DNA of 64,000 nucleotides from Trachythela sp. YZ-2020 (taxonomy: Eukaryota; Cnidaria; Anthozoa; Malacalcyonacea; Clavulariidae). The translations under genes and the position numbers were made by a program. The DNA is taken from positions 1,116,001-1,180,000 of the forward strand of contig JADLSH010000186.1 of assembly GCA_016169945.1 (NCBI GenBank), given 5' to 3'. Shown piece after piece: positions 33,607-46,295 of this stretch (position 1 is its first letter; every line of letters begins with the position of its first letter). The notes beneath the pieces were generated by a model that did not search any database, was not told where the DNA came from, and saw only the letters and a list, made by a program, of their open reading frames with translations.

Positions 33607-36368
33607 CTATACCCGATCAGACGGTAGTTGCTCATAACCCGATTGAAAATTGTCATTAGTTGAAACGTATATGATGGCAGCTATAGTCTCTAACAACATA
33701 TCTGTTATCTCTCTTGTCTGATCTTGCCGAAGTCCCGTGACGTGAAGGATTTCGTCGAGTAGTACTTCAATATGCTGATGGTACAAACAGTCTTCATCCG
33801 TAACCTTCATATACCATGCGTCAAACATTACAATAAGTTTCGTTAGGTTTAAATGATTAAATAAAAAGTCACAATAATTGTCGACGAATAGCAATAAATC
33901 CTTGTAAAATAATTCCATGACTGGTCCAATTGCATTTTGCATTGTCAACTCAGTCCTGGCGCTGAAAGTTGGCCCTTGTTTGTACATTGCTTTTAACCGA
34001 TCTTTTATAGCTGGACAAGCTGTATTATTATCTGCCCAATTCGTATTCACTTGCATTTCTTGCACTATGTTTAAAAAGGAAAACCTGCTAAGTACTTGCG
34101 TGATGCAATTTCAACAGCTTTTAATCCAACGCGCTTATCGTAATCAATATAAAATTCAAGAATTTTTCCAGGAGGAAATCCTGACAGAATCCAATTATAT
34201 TCTCCTTCATAACATGCTCCGTAAGGATTCATTCTTCCAAGGTAGTTTTCAGCATACTGTCCTAACCGATAACTCCTCCCCAGTGGTATATGATACACCA
34301 ACATCGGTGACATAATACCAATAGTTAAAGATCCTTGTGCTTTAATACACGAAATCAGAGCACTCATTTCGCTCATTACTGTAGAATTACTTAGATCTGG
34401 AATGCAAAATTCTCTCAATTTTTCTTCATGTTGCGGAATTAGAATATTGGTGACGTAGCATAATGATGCACAGAGTTTTTGACGGATCCCAGGAATGTAA
34501 TCAGCAACTCTCAAATAATGCGAAAACAGTAGAAATTGAGAAACATGATTATACAATATCTTTCCATTGAAATGGTCCAGTCGAAGTAGAAACCAGGACA
34601 CTGGTACCGTGTGTAGCTCAGAATGTTCGGGTGCAACTTCCTTAATTAGTTGTATGGCTGCTGTGGCGGCCGAAAATGATCCATTGACTTTATTAAGCGT
34701 TCCTAAGCAGTTATATAAAGCTTGGTACCCCGTAAATCTTGTATGTACAGCTAGTCGATTATTATAGCTAGGAGAATGACGTAGTTGGAGCAAAAAAAGA
34801 TCTAATTTATAACAATTTAAAACCATGTTTGCTGCCCACCAGTATGTCCGACCGTATGTTTTAAAAATCAGGCTACTAACAACTTCGAGATATTCATTCG
34901 TCCACTCCGGTGCAATTAAACAGCCACTTAAATTCGGACATCGAGCAGGCAAGTTCTGCACAAGGGAAATGAAGTGGTCTTCACTATCGAAGTTAATATC
35001 TGACTTATTGTATTGATCGGCGAAGTAATATGAAATATTCTGCAAAATGTATTGCAACTTTTCGTCAGTTTCGCTCTGTTCCAATGCTTGTCTGAATGCA
35101 AAGCTAACAACTTGGTGAATGTGAAACTTTTCTTGCGATAAGTAAACTAAGGGAAAATCTAATACTAAAACGTATTCGTTTATTTTATGTCCTCTCATTC
35201 CTAAGTATTTCGTAACATGCGCGGACGATATATATCCTAGGTTTACAGTAGCAAAGCCAGTTAACGCAATGAAATCGCAAAAAACAGCTGGGTAAACTTC
35301 CCTGGTTTTCCTGATAGTTACCTGCAAAGCACTTAACATGGAATGCCGGTATCCAAACTTTTCATTTTGATAACCATGAGCATGTAGAATTTCTTTCGCT
35401 GCAGCATGTTCTGTTAAATATTCACGCCAACTGTACGACCCTCTCAAATTCATACTTCGGCTAATATGATCACCAGCTGCCAAAATAGATAGAGGGAAAT
35501 ACTCAAGTTCTTTGACAATTTCTTTGGAAACTTTAATATCACAGGAGCGTTTGGTTTTCTGTTCTACTAGTTTACACAAGAAGCTTGTTGCGTCTTCTAA
35601 AGTCAATCCTTTGTTAGGTTTGATTTTAACATTCTCATTGTAGCCAAAATCTAGAGGGATTTGTGTCGTTACTAACATCTTTCCACTTCCCCATTCATCT
35701 GTTCCTGGCGTTGGGAGCTCCTTGTACATGTCCTTTTGTGTGATATTTGGATCTCTTATATTATCTACAATAAGCAGCCACCCAGGTCGTTTCTTTAGAA
35801 AATGTTTAAGCTTATTAGCAAGCACCATTATTTCATCTTTCGTGTCGGTATTGAATTCTTTATATTCAGAATTATTTATTTGCCAAATAGATGTGATCAA
35901 GCTGTTTCGAAATTGTTCTGGGCTTTCGGTGTTTAGTGTTAAGACTGTGGATGAGCCATGTTGTTTGCAATAAACTGACTTTCCAAATTGTCGAGCAAGC
36001 TCTGTTTTCCCCGAACCAGGCACTCCAAATATATGAACAACACTTACTCTTTTATCGGAGTTCTTAATGCTATCAAACAGTTCCTTTAAGTCCTCTATAT
36101 CCTTGTCCCTTGGCGCTATGTACCAATTGTGAGGTGGATCTCGTAAATACTTGACAGCCGACTCAGGGCATTCGTATGGAATTGACCTGAAGTTGGGAAC
36201 ATAATTCCACAGCCACAAGAGGAGTGACAATGCCTGTCCATATATATCTTCCACAATTAACTTTATGAGAGCCTTCTTAGCTTCATCTAATTGCCCGCTC
36301 GTATAAGCTGGACTGTTTAAAAAGATAAGAGTTAATGAAAGTATTAACACTGATAACCGCATTTTCAC
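33607..36368 (-). CDS. NB-ARC (STAND) ATPase with N-terminal signal-like segment
   Basis: An intronless gene. A 765-residue frame runs from ATG 36368 to TAA 34071, and a further 150 residues follow in the -1 frame to 33607. Residues 5-24 are a strong hydrophobic signal or anchor, followed by a second hydrophobic stretch (about 45-58). NB-ARC motifs in order: Walker A GVPGSGKTE (115-123), Walker B WLLIVDN (197-203), sensor KMLVTTQ (230-236), GLPL-like FPLSILAAG (291-299) and HIHQ (416-419) at the MHD position. The rest looks helical and may be degenerate repeats. STAND ATPases are nucleotide-switched scaffolds in immunity and cell death and are usually cytosolic, so a signal peptide is odd. 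The break lies in a TTTTT run (about 34073-34078), where one added T would join the frames. Either an assembly error or a fresh mutation could explain it. Confidence 0.8.
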
Positions 36369-38097
36369 TTCGCGTTCATTTATGCCTGTACGTAAAATAA
36401 TGACGTGTCATAACATTCTCCTGCGCACCCAGACGTAGTAAAATTTGCATTTATCTAGTGTATAGAAACCTAGTCAATAGTTGCATGCCATGGGGGGCAC
36501 AATCAAAGGAAAATCAAAACACGAAAATCCGCAAGTATTATATCGGTTAAGTACAAAGACTATGATTTGTTATTATCTGGAAGAAAAGTAGGTCAGTTAA
36601 TTGAAGAATTAGTGTTAATAACTGTCAAAAAAAATTTACAATTAACTTGGTACAGCCAAATTACAACAAAAGCACGGCTGCATACAAAAATCAATATGAC
36701 ATTAAGTAATACAATCTCAGCATGATCGTATCAGCCGGTCTTGTTTTCATGGTAATTGGCATACGTTTTTTTGCATTCTTGCCGACCTGAAAATACGACA
36801 TTTAGCAAATCAGTGATACTTTCTCACGTTTTGAACTGAACGAACGCTATAAAGGTAGATGGTGTGGCCATTCATATTGCTACGCTCCAAAAAGCCAATA
36901 TGATTAGTCTGAAGCGTGACCAAATGATGCATGCTCTCGTTCTGACACTATACCGTTATTGTGGTTTAATGTAAAATACACCGGTATGATAAGATTTACG
37001 GCTATCATCACTTTTATCAGCCGTCTTCAAGTCAGCGTACTGCTCTGAAAAAAAACTTAGTGGGATCTATTTGACATGTTTAGCTCACACACAGCTTAGA
37101 TTTCAGTAAATCGCAGAGAATTTAATGCTGTGACGTGCATGTTTCTTTACAATATACAATAAATGAAAGAATAAATAATTATTCAACTGTGAGAATATAT
37201 CCTAAAGTGAGGATGTATAGTGTATGTAGCTTTCATTAACAGAGGTCTTCGAGGTAGTAAAACCACCTGAAAAATACAAGATAAATTTCTCAAGGTTTTG
37301 AACTAAGGACCTTCGTCAGGCTTTTAGTAGAATCGTTCGTCGATAACTTTCCCTATACCGTTCACAACTGGGTTGTTCACTTGTTCATGTTATTTTATTC
37401 AAAATAACTATAGAGTGCATGCAGGTAGAATCTATTTGACATGTTTGACACTGCCTAGATTTCAATCACCGAAGATTAATTTAATTTTTTTAATGACTAT
37501 TCTAAGACGATATCGTCTTACTTTTGCAGTTTTCAAATCTTCGGTTCAGTGCATGCTATGTAGATGAAAATACCACCGTTCGATTCAGCGTTTTACGATG
37601 TCTTTAGAGAAGTAAATTGTGTTTGGCGGCCAATTTAGCCCCTTTCAAACACCTCTGAACTTTGTATTGTTTACAAATTAACAATAATACAAACTAATTA
37701 TATATTCATTTCGCTTTCCTACCTTTGGTTTACACGCTACAAACTCCTAAGTGTGACCATTGGATAGCTCTTGAAAATCCTGTTCGAAAGGATGTATTTA
37801 AATATCCATACGAAATAAACTAGCCATTTTATGACAATTCTCGACTTTTCTCGTGAAAATGCCGTCTTTATTGCGAAATCCCGGTTTTGTCGGCGCACAC
37901 TCGGGCAACTTCGGAAGCTAAATCTCCGCGGCTTTGCACTCTAGCGTATTGAAAGTACCTGCAATCGATTCCGCGTGATGTAATTGCCTAGATGGCGGAT
38001 TTTCATTGGTTTATAGCAATCAACACTGACCTTATATGGCATTTCGTAATTAATTTGCGCGGGCGGGAATCAAATTTCAACGATGTCGGCATTTTGT
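36369..38097. other. Upstream region of the NB-ARC gene; Penelope-like relics
   Basis: No other gene. It holds the relic at 37150-37335, and a pair of related words (ATCTATTTGACATGTTT at about 37066 and 37430). An NB-ARC promoter must lie near 36370-36600, but I see no clear TATA box. Confidence 0.4.
37150..37335 (-). mobile_element. Penelope-like 3' end relic
   Basis: On the minus strand: CCTGACGAAGGTCCTTAG followed by a decayed GAAA region, then TTGTATTTTTCAGGTGGTTT as in the 2-kb copies. Sequence beyond it (GAAAGAATAAATA, GTGTA..TAGCTTTC) matches the relic at 47030-47220. Confidence 0.6.
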
Positions 38098-38417
38098 TAT
38101 GAGGCGCCAAATATGACAAAATAGATTATTGTCCATGATATGTATTAGCGCAAAATATATATGTTTTCTCTAGTGAAGGATACGTTATTGATGCATGATA
38201 GACATTATAAATAGTGAAGGATACGTTATTGATGCGTGATAGACATTAGAAATAGACGTGTGATATGTTAACGTCGCCACATGTGGAGTATCACATTCTG
38301 TAAGGATCGTGACGTATTACTTTGATCGTGATATATATCACAGATCCTGATCTATCACGAGCGTGTCGATACTTCATATTGTTTCATATTTAATGGCGCG
38401 AGCACAAAAATACTGCA
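38098..38417 (+). repeat. Left TIR of the HECT-bearing transposon
   Basis: About 320 bp, nearly identical to the complement of 46296-46615. Contains a 41-bp direct repeat twice (from 38172 and 38213, AGTGAAGGATACGTTATTGA) and several palindromic CGTGAT/ATCACG words. Near its inner edge it encodes MARAQKYC in frame with an ATG. The right TIR has the same start for MARTQKYC. Confidence 0.92.
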
Positions 38418-38551
38418 AGGGGGGGACCCGATCAAAAGATAAAAAAATTCTCACGTGGTGACATTTTGGCGGCAGCCATTTGCAACGGTTCGAAGCACAT
38501 GCACAAAAAATTCGTGTTTTTTTTTTATTTTCGCCATATTTATATCCATCA

Positions 38552-41500
38552 ATGGGTGATGCAGCAAAAAATTTAGATGTTATTGTGGAAAACGTCGTAA
38601 ACAGTCCGCAATTTCGTTCTCTGATCACAGATGTCATCGAAAATGGACAAAATGCGAACCAGCAAACCACAAGTCCCGCAACAGGGCAGAGAAGTGGTGC
38701 CATTCAGCAAACTTCTACAGCAACATCACAGGCAACATCGACCCAAAGCACAAGTAGATTGGGTCAGACGTTCTCTAGCCCTGTTGCAGAATTTAATGCC
38801 ATTTTTAGACGAGGGGCATCGTCTAGTCAATCACAACAAGGCAGTGGAACTGTGTCATCTTTTTTGCCCAATTTAACGCGGAGACCCAGGGCGAGACAAC
38901 CAGGTCGACGCCGGCAATCGACATCTGCCTTGGGACATAGTAAATCGAATAATATATTTACAAGAGAAGTGGTTTTATTACCTGACCCGAGTTTAAAATC
39001 GATTGTAAAAGGAAGTAAGAAGGCTGAACTTATTAAAAAAGGTTACGTGATTAGCTCATTCGATTTTGACCGCAGCTGGAGTGAGGAGAATGTTTATATG
39101 AATATACGGAAAGGCTTTCAAGAAAAACTTGGTAGCATTAGGTATGAACTTAATATCATTACAAAAGTTTGATGCATTAGAATATGCTGCAAATATGACA
39201 AATACCGTAATCTCTCTATTAAGCGCCCCCCTCTCAAATAAGCCCCCCTCCCTAATATGCACCCCCTTAGAAGGGTCTGGAAAAAATAAGTCCCCCGGGG
39301 GGGCTTAATAGAGAGATTACAGTATGGGGTGTTTTTTTAAAGTAATATATTAACACTGCATTTTTTGAAAAAATAAATAAATGTGGCATTTTTGTGAAAG
39401 AAGTCAAGGTAGATTAAATCATAGAGTTTTAAACCTGCAACGTTATCATAGCTTTAAGATTGTTGCTGGTGTGGGACGTGAACTTGTAGCACCAAACTTG
39501 ATGCCCAATCAGACTTTGAATGGAGAAAGGCTTGGCAAGCTATTTACTCAAAAAACTGTTTGGCTCATTCCAAGCACTAAGGTACTATATTTTCTGTTAT
39601 ATTATAATAAAATATTATAGTATGTTTATTTATCCCTTGTGCCTTGACTTAAAAAAAATACAGAAAATATAAACACTAAAGCCATCAGGCACTTTCCTCC
39701 CCTGAGGCAAGATAGGAACTTGATACTTTGTGTAAGAATAATTTAATGTAATTTGCTAATTTCACGTATTTGCTGTACCTGTAGTAATGTTATATAAAAT
39801 ATAATATATTTTGCCGAGGAGAGTGACCATCAACCCATCAGGTATTTATGAGGGTTTATACAAGAGTAATCTGTGCATTAGCGAAGCTAAGTAACATAAT
39901 CCTCATAATGTTATAGACAATTTTAACGAGGGGTTGACTACATCACGGGCGTTCGTTGTGGTTCTTAACCTAATCCTAACCCCAATCCTAACCCCAATCC
40001 TAAACCTAACCCTAAAATAAACGCCGCTCCTCTAATAAACGCCGCATCAATTTATAAAATATGAGAGTAAACGCCTCCTTCTAATAAACGCCTCCCTCTA
40101 ATTTTTTGAACAATTTTTGTCGCATTCAAGGTATAATAAACTACATTTAGTATTATTACACATAATCGTTCTTTGTTTTGTTCCTTAAAATGAGCCTTCA
40201 CCATTGTATTTTATACTAAATTATACAGGAAAGCAAGAGTCATTTTTTCAATTTTGCTTTTGTGGACTGATCACTAATTAAATGCCTCCCTCTTTTAAAC
40301 ACCTCCCTCCAATAAACGCCACATTAAATTATTTAAAAAGTTAATAAACGCTCCCGGCGTTAATTAGAGGAAATATGGTATCTATTATTTGCAATTATTT
40401 TCCAAGAATACAATAAAACAAAACTGTAGCCATGCATAATTTGATTTTTGACTAGAAACATGTTGATGTCAAGGAAGGATCAGACTTTGGATCAGATGAA
40501 TTGCAAATGATGCCTACAAGTATTACATCTCCTACTTCTAGACAAGACCCCCAGGTGGTTGTTGACAATGAATCATCGGAATCATCACTTTTGGTTTGGA
40601 GAAGGCAGGAACTTCTTAGGATTTTTCCCAACGAAAGCAGTGAAAGGATTGAAAATGCCTTACAGCAAAATGATTTGTCAAGTGCTATAAATTTTCTCTT
40701 GGACACTCATCATGATGATAATGAAGGTAATATGGGTTAGTGGTCGGTAATATAGTAAGTAAGTAAGTGTAGGTGGGACATCCTTACTTTACTTTGCAGC
40801 TGAGAGAAGCTTATGGCCGACACATCTCAGCTCACAAAAGTCGAGGGCGCTGCTTAGCAAGTAAGTAGTAAGCAGGGTGCTTATTTACCTTACTTGCTTG
40901 TGAGAGCTACTAAGCTGGAGCGAAGGACACAGCTCAACGTGACCAAGTCGAAGGCTTGACCAGGCGACCCTGGTTATGAATATTTTAAACAATTTTTTTT
41001 GAATACACATAGATCACTCTGTGATCTATGATTGGCAGCCTCAATTCCTGAATATCTAGATTTTGTTGGCATCTCACTCGATTGAATAATAATTGAAGAG
41101 TTTTGTAGATGGAAATATTGAGAGTGTAATTATATTATTTTATTAGAACCTATACTGTTAGAAAATGCATTAACAATCCCTGGATATAAAGGCTGGCATT
41201 GGCCCCTGGATTCACAATTCAATTCCTGCCAGGGACCTATAGTTGCATTTTTCACAGCTGTTCCTGGTTAGGTCTAATAAATGTATATAATTTACACTCA
41301 ATAATTTTCCATCTACAAAACCCTTCAATTATTATTCAATTCCTGAATGCATTGAATAATATAACTTACAGTAGCTAACTAGCTTTGAGTCATTTAAAAT
41401 ATTTACCTAATTTCTTTCAATATTATAAAATTTTAATTTCAGATGATTTTAAAAGAGATGAGTTGTGGGAGATGCCTCTTTCTGCAACCAAAATTCGAAA

Positions 41501-43709
41501 ACTCAATCCAATAGATGCTCTTTGCTCATTCATCAATGATGTTTCTCTTGCCCATATGCCTGACGAGGACTTGGTTATCTCAAGAGAGAAAAGTATGATT
41601 GCACAGTTGCTAAAGAAATACAAGAATCCATCATTCGATATTCGTTGCCCCCTTTATGTTCAGTTCATTTCATCAGGTTTATTTGAGCTAGGGATTGATG
41701 CGGGTGGTCCGAAAAGGGAGTTTTTTCATTTGCTGATGAAAGAACTTGTCAGAGGCAATTTTAACGGGATGCAAGTTTTTGAAGGTGAAACTGGTCACCT
41801 CTTACCGATCAATAATTATGAATTGATCTCAAGCCATTTCTATAAAATGGTTGGGAGGGTGATTTTGCATGCTATAATTAACAAATGTCGAGGAATTCCA
41901 GGACTTTCACCCGCTGTTATCAGTTATGTTGTGAGTGGATGTCGTGATAGTGTATTGGGCCACCTTTCCATACAGGATATACCAGACCCTTGTTTGCGCG
42001 AAAAACTTAATGAGGTAATTATAAAAACTGTAAGTCTATAATTTCCACTTGTAATCCACTGGCTATGCCGCTGCCAAAAGCACATAAATTTATTTTTTTT
42101 AAATCAATGACAGTCGGTTTTGTCCACACGCACAATGTTGCACTGTTTGTTTTGTCCACACGCACAATGTTGCACTGTTTCTTTTACTTAGAGCTGCTCC
42201 CGATAAATCGATTATTTTTTGGCAATCGATTATTCTTAACAATAATCGCCATTAATTGGATCATTGACAACAAACATGCACAGCATGATATTTACCTAAA
42301 CTTTCTATTCTGGCGCTCTCATTGCAGTCAAAAAACGCCCGGGATGTAGTAAACCTGTGAAAAAGCGCACTCTCATTTACTGATGAAATAGAATGTTCTA
42401 GTGAGCTGATGAGATATCTGGTATCACTAATGCCGCGTTGTCAATTTGGCATCGTCTATACTACCATTTGTAAGCAAGCGTTGAGCTTTCAAAATTTTTG
42501 ACTATGTTTACGTTTCGAAACGTTACGTTTTCTCTCTGATTACGCCACGTTTTTGACGTATCATGACTTAATTTATTCAATACGATTAATCGATTGTTGA
42601 CAGCGATTAATCGATTACGAAAATATGCCGATGGGAGCAGCTCTACTTTTACTACCAAAAATTTTCAACACAATTGTATTGTTTCACTGCACTGAGCAGC
42701 GAATTAGCATGTAAGTTTTTCTTGTGTATTTTTAAGCTCCTGACTTGTCCAGATAATCAGCTAAGTAGATTAATGGACCCAAGTGAATCATGCAATTTGG
42801 CTGATGTTCTTATTGCTGGTGGTTATCCGCACATTGAAGTGTGTTCAAATACAAGAGTTCTTGCTTATGAGTGCGTGGTGACATCTGAAGTTATTATCAA
42901 ACGCCTGCCCGTTCTTGATGACCTCCGTGATGGCTTAAAATCTGAGCAGTCTATGGGCCTTAGTCTGCTTGATATTGCTTGTACCCATCAAGAAGTTAAG
43001 TCGCTCATTTTCCCCCTGCCTTGCACAAGGATCATGCTGGAAGATCTGAAGCAACTTATCAAGTTTGATGATGCTAGTGACGAGGTGCAGCTCAACTCAA
43101 AACGATTTATGGAAAGATACTTAGAAGATCTTGACATTCGAGGTAAAGTTGTATGTTGCAATAGTCTTGATAAATTTAATATGCACAGCAACTGGGTAAA
43201 TTTTAGATCAATCTACATGCCATTATTCTATTCAGATTTCTGGTTTGCTACTATATAGCCTCCAATTTTTAATGCCCAGAAGTTATTTATACTGTAGTGG
43301 ATTTTTCTGAAGTAAGGAACACTTTTTAACATTTCATTTTGTATAACATTTCATACACAGTATAACCTTTAGAGTATCATTGCATCTGAAGACTTGTGAT
43401 ATCAATGCTAAACACTGTACTGCTGTAGTACACTGTAAGATTAAAGTAATATTAACTATTTATTTAGACGAACAAGAAGAAACCCTGAAGGACCTAGTCC
43501 AGTTCTGGACGGCCTGGCCATCACTTCCTATGTTAAAGGACAAAATGGCAATTGGTTTTCTTCCCAATGAAATAAAGAATGGCTTGGCAAATACAGATAC
43601 TTGCTTTTACAAGCTTATGATTCCCACAGTTCATCATGAATATGCAGAATTCATGAAGTGCATGGACACATCTGTGTCGAATGGCAAACTTGCATTTGGA
43701 AAGATGTAA
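38552..43709 (+). CDS. CUE-HECT E3 ubiquitin-protein ligase, six exons
   Basis: Exons by GT-AG and phase: 38552-39141, 39452-39581, 40456-40726, 41443-42029, 42761-43142, 43468-43709. They sum to 2202 nt (733 residues), all phases match, and an AATAAA lies at 43767. Residues 1-150 are low-complexity (Gln/Ser/Thr, then basic). Residues 284-327 are a CUE-type ubiquitin-binding domain (LLRIFP...IENALQQND..AINFLL). A HECT domain runs from about 360 to the end, with FELGIDAGGPKREFF in the N-lobe and the catalytic Cys699 in TDTCFYKL, 34 residues from the C-terminus as usual. HECT ligases take ubiquitin from E2 onto that Cys and pass it to substrates. It resembles the G2E3-like HECT proteins of animals but has no PHD fingers. 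ATG 38552 is the first good start; another lies in the TIR. The exon 4/5 junction is the least certain. Confidence 0.85.
39203..39325. repeat. Hairpin MITE in HECT intron 1
   Basis: CCGTAATCTCTCTATTAAGC and a C-run at 39205 are inverted at 39296-39322. About 120 bp, with no coding potential. Confidence 0.75.
39930..40378. repeat. Repeat cluster in HECT intron 2
   Basis: CCTAACCC/CCAATCCTAA repeats at 39968-40013 (degenerate telomere-like), then several TCTAATAAACGCC units and an inverted GGCGTTAATTAGAG at about 40357. Probably one MITE with amplified ends. Confidence 0.6.
41075..41350. mobile_element. SINE/MITE in HECT intron 3
   Basis: Inverted arms (GATTGAATAATAATTGAAGA at 41089, complement near 41325-41345) enclose ATTCCTGCCAGGGACCT and GTTCCTGGTTAGGTC, which also occur in the SINE at 54.9 kb. 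A third partial copy is at 60560-60660. Confidence 0.65.
42189..42645. mobile_element. 457-bp hAT-type MITE in HECT intron 4
   Basis: TIR TAGAGCTGCTCCC at 42189 and inverted at 42633-42645. An 8-bp duplication CTTTTACT (42181-42188 and 42646-42653) fits hAT. The inside is rich in ATCGATTA words. It is non-coding. Confidence 0.88.
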
Positions 43710-44075
43710 ATCATGGAAAGTTCACAAACTTTGGCTTGAATACAGTTTTGTTGGGTTAAACGTTAGAATAAACATCTCATGGTGTAACTTTCTTAAGAAG
43801 TTTTAACGTTGGTTATCATAAGCCTGTTTTCCATATAATTGGTACAATTGCTGGTGTATATTTTTGTAGTTTCCATATAATGGTTATTATCTCTGAGGGC
43901 CTGATTTGGTTCATATTTCATTGGCAATTGTAATGATTAAATGGAAATGCTTTAAATGTTGTTAATTAAATAATTGTTGAGTTCAGTTCAAAAGTTGCAC
44001 ACATTGCCAAAAGTAGGAATATTTGTTTTTCAAAGCTATATATTATTTTGATATTTATGAAAAGTTTCTTACAGT

Positions 44076-46263
44076 TTATTGTTCCTCTGCTTGTCCAATA
44101 TTTACAAATTCCCTGATCACATTCAATGCCTCCACGTCCTCCACATATGTGTTACACCCATGATTTCCATCATCGATCAGTGGATCTATTAAACCTCTTA
44201 GTTGTTGCAACTGCTCCTCTGTCAGGTTCAATTCAAATTCTGGGATTTGAATATCATTATCAGCATTGTGGTAAGGCAAAGGTCCATCATCATCAATACC
44301 CAAGTTATCCCAGTTAGTATCACCTTCTATAATACTATCAATTGCACTGTACTGCGAATTGATTAAAGCTGTAACACCGGAATGCCACAATGATAAAGGA
44401 GAACGATTTCCTTCGGTACTCAGAGGATGGTTGTTCCAATCTTCTGTGAACTCATTAAGTGCCCTATTAATTCTTGGAGGATAAACAAAATGCAGTGCTA
44501 ACAAATGACATTCATTAAGAGCATCCAAAACTCCCACATTCTCCAAATGTGAAAACAATCTAATGTAATATGTAATAAGGACTCTCCTAAGGTCAGCCCA
44601 CAAGCGCTCGATCCTCTGATTGTGTACACTTTTTCCTGTTATCATGCTTCCTCTGTTTGTACCACGCTCAGGATGGTGTAACATAAATCTTGCCACATCG
44701 ACGTTTTCACCACCCAGATCTGATCGTACCCTTGATGGCAATCCAAATCTTTGAACAGCATCTTGAAACAGCTCCAGAACAGTTGCAGCACAATTATTAG
44801 GAGAACATTTTAAATAAACAATGCTTCGACTAAAGCCATCAATGCCACCATGTATTACTAAACGCCATCTTATCAATTTATGATGGCCATCAATATGCCT
44901 GAAAAATAAATGCAAAAACAATTGCATAAGTCTTTTAATTCAGGGATTTCCATTCTGCAATTGAGAAAATAATAAAATCACAAGTTTTTTGTTGATTGTT
45001 GTTTCATGCACATCGAGGATTTGGAATCTTACAAAATATTTTGTTTGGGGATGTTCCAATGAGTACAGTGAGCACTGGAGTGGAACCCTGGAAAATGTTT
45101 AGCACACAGAAGGCTGGTGATCATAATCTAATTATACTTCTGTAGGGCAATTATATTACTGATACCGATTAGTAGAGTGGAAGTCATTGGTGGAACTCCA
45201 TTCATATGGCCACAAATAGCCACATTAACGAGGTACATTAGTTAGGAAACTTTTTGCAGCTAGCCCCCAAAAAGTGGCTGTAATATGGGGGGGGGCATAT
45301 TAACGAGGTAGTCGTAAGGTGGGGTTCCACTGTATACTGATGTATGTTCAGGGCTGCACAGAGATCAGAATGTGTTGATCTAGTTTTTCAAGTATTTGCT
45401 GTCTTGATTTTCAGGTACTAATCTAGTCCTGTTGTATGCTATAGATTACATTTTTTCTTCATGTACCCATATTAAGTTTTTTCTAATGGTATTCAACACG
45501 CAGTATTAAGACAAATAGATGATAACACTAACCATAATGCATTTGGACATGGGACATTGTAAACACGGCGTAGGATAGCAACACTTCTCCTCATTGCGCG
45601 ACTTAACGGGTCTACAAGTTGAATGGCATTTCTCACTCTCCATCTTTGAATATGAATATTCCTTTGTCTCAATGCGCCTTGCACAAACGTTTCACCCGCA
45701 TTTGGCAAAATTTGGAGAACTTCCCTGACTATGTTACACAAATCAGTTTGCGAAATATCTGTGTACGTGATTCGTGGCCCATTTGTACTGCTAACTGGTA
45801 AACCAAATTGGTGTCTTCGTCGCAAAACCGTGCGATAACTAACACCTACTTCCCGGGCAACTTGGGACCAATTTTGATGTATTCTGTGCAAGCTTAATAT
45901 CGCACTTTGTGGAAGAACATATCGCCTTCTTCCAAACCCTCCTTCTTCAAGAGGACAAGCGAAACTAATTGAATGATCAGGGCTCGCATTTCCTACCCAA
46001 AGTTCGCCATATTCGGAGTGCAGAGATTGCAATTCGAAAAGCAATTGGGCAAGATTATCCTGGAGTTGTTGATCGCCAACTTCGTTTCTCTCAACTGAAC
46101 GCTGATGAAGAATATTCACCACATACAAACTATCTTCAAGCCGTCTTTGATTAAATTCAAGAACACTGATATTGTCACTGTAGAGTAGACGACGAGCCTC
46201 TGAAACTATACTAGGAATGTTCTCAAGAAAAGTGTGGATGTTGTCTTGTGGTGTTGCCGCCAT
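44076..46263 (-). CDS. rve/DDE transposase of the HECT-bearing element, two exons
   Basis: Exon 1 is 46263-45533 and exon 2 is 44898-44076. The splice rebuilds a Trp codon in ALW-HIDG and gives 517 residues without a stop. A helix-turn-helix lies at [19 protein letters not shown] in the N-terminal half. The catalytic region starts right at the splice: D247 (HIDGHHK), then [10 protein letters not shown]304 ([10 protein letters not shown]) and E341 (NQRIERLW), an IS3/retroviral-type DDE with 36 residues between the last two. It should cut the TIRs and join them to a 6-bp staggered target. The acidic C-terminus ([11 protein letters not shown]) is of unknown role. AATAAA overlaps the stop codon. 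Starts at 46320 and 46350 within the TIR would add 19 or 29 residues. Confidence 0.87.
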
Positions 46264-46295
46264 TAAAGACAAAAATGACAAACAACTCCCCCCCC

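Noticed and set aside
34070..34082. TTTAAAC at the NB-ARC break as a programmed -1 frameshift site
   Set aside because: The heptamer is out of phase with the zero frame, so the slip would not use it in the usual way. A one-base indel in the T run is simpler.
39968..40013. Telomere-like CCTAACCC repeats as an interstitial telomere
   Set aside because: Degenerate, only about 45 bp, and inside an intronic repeat that also has AAACGCC units. Better explained as part of that repeat.
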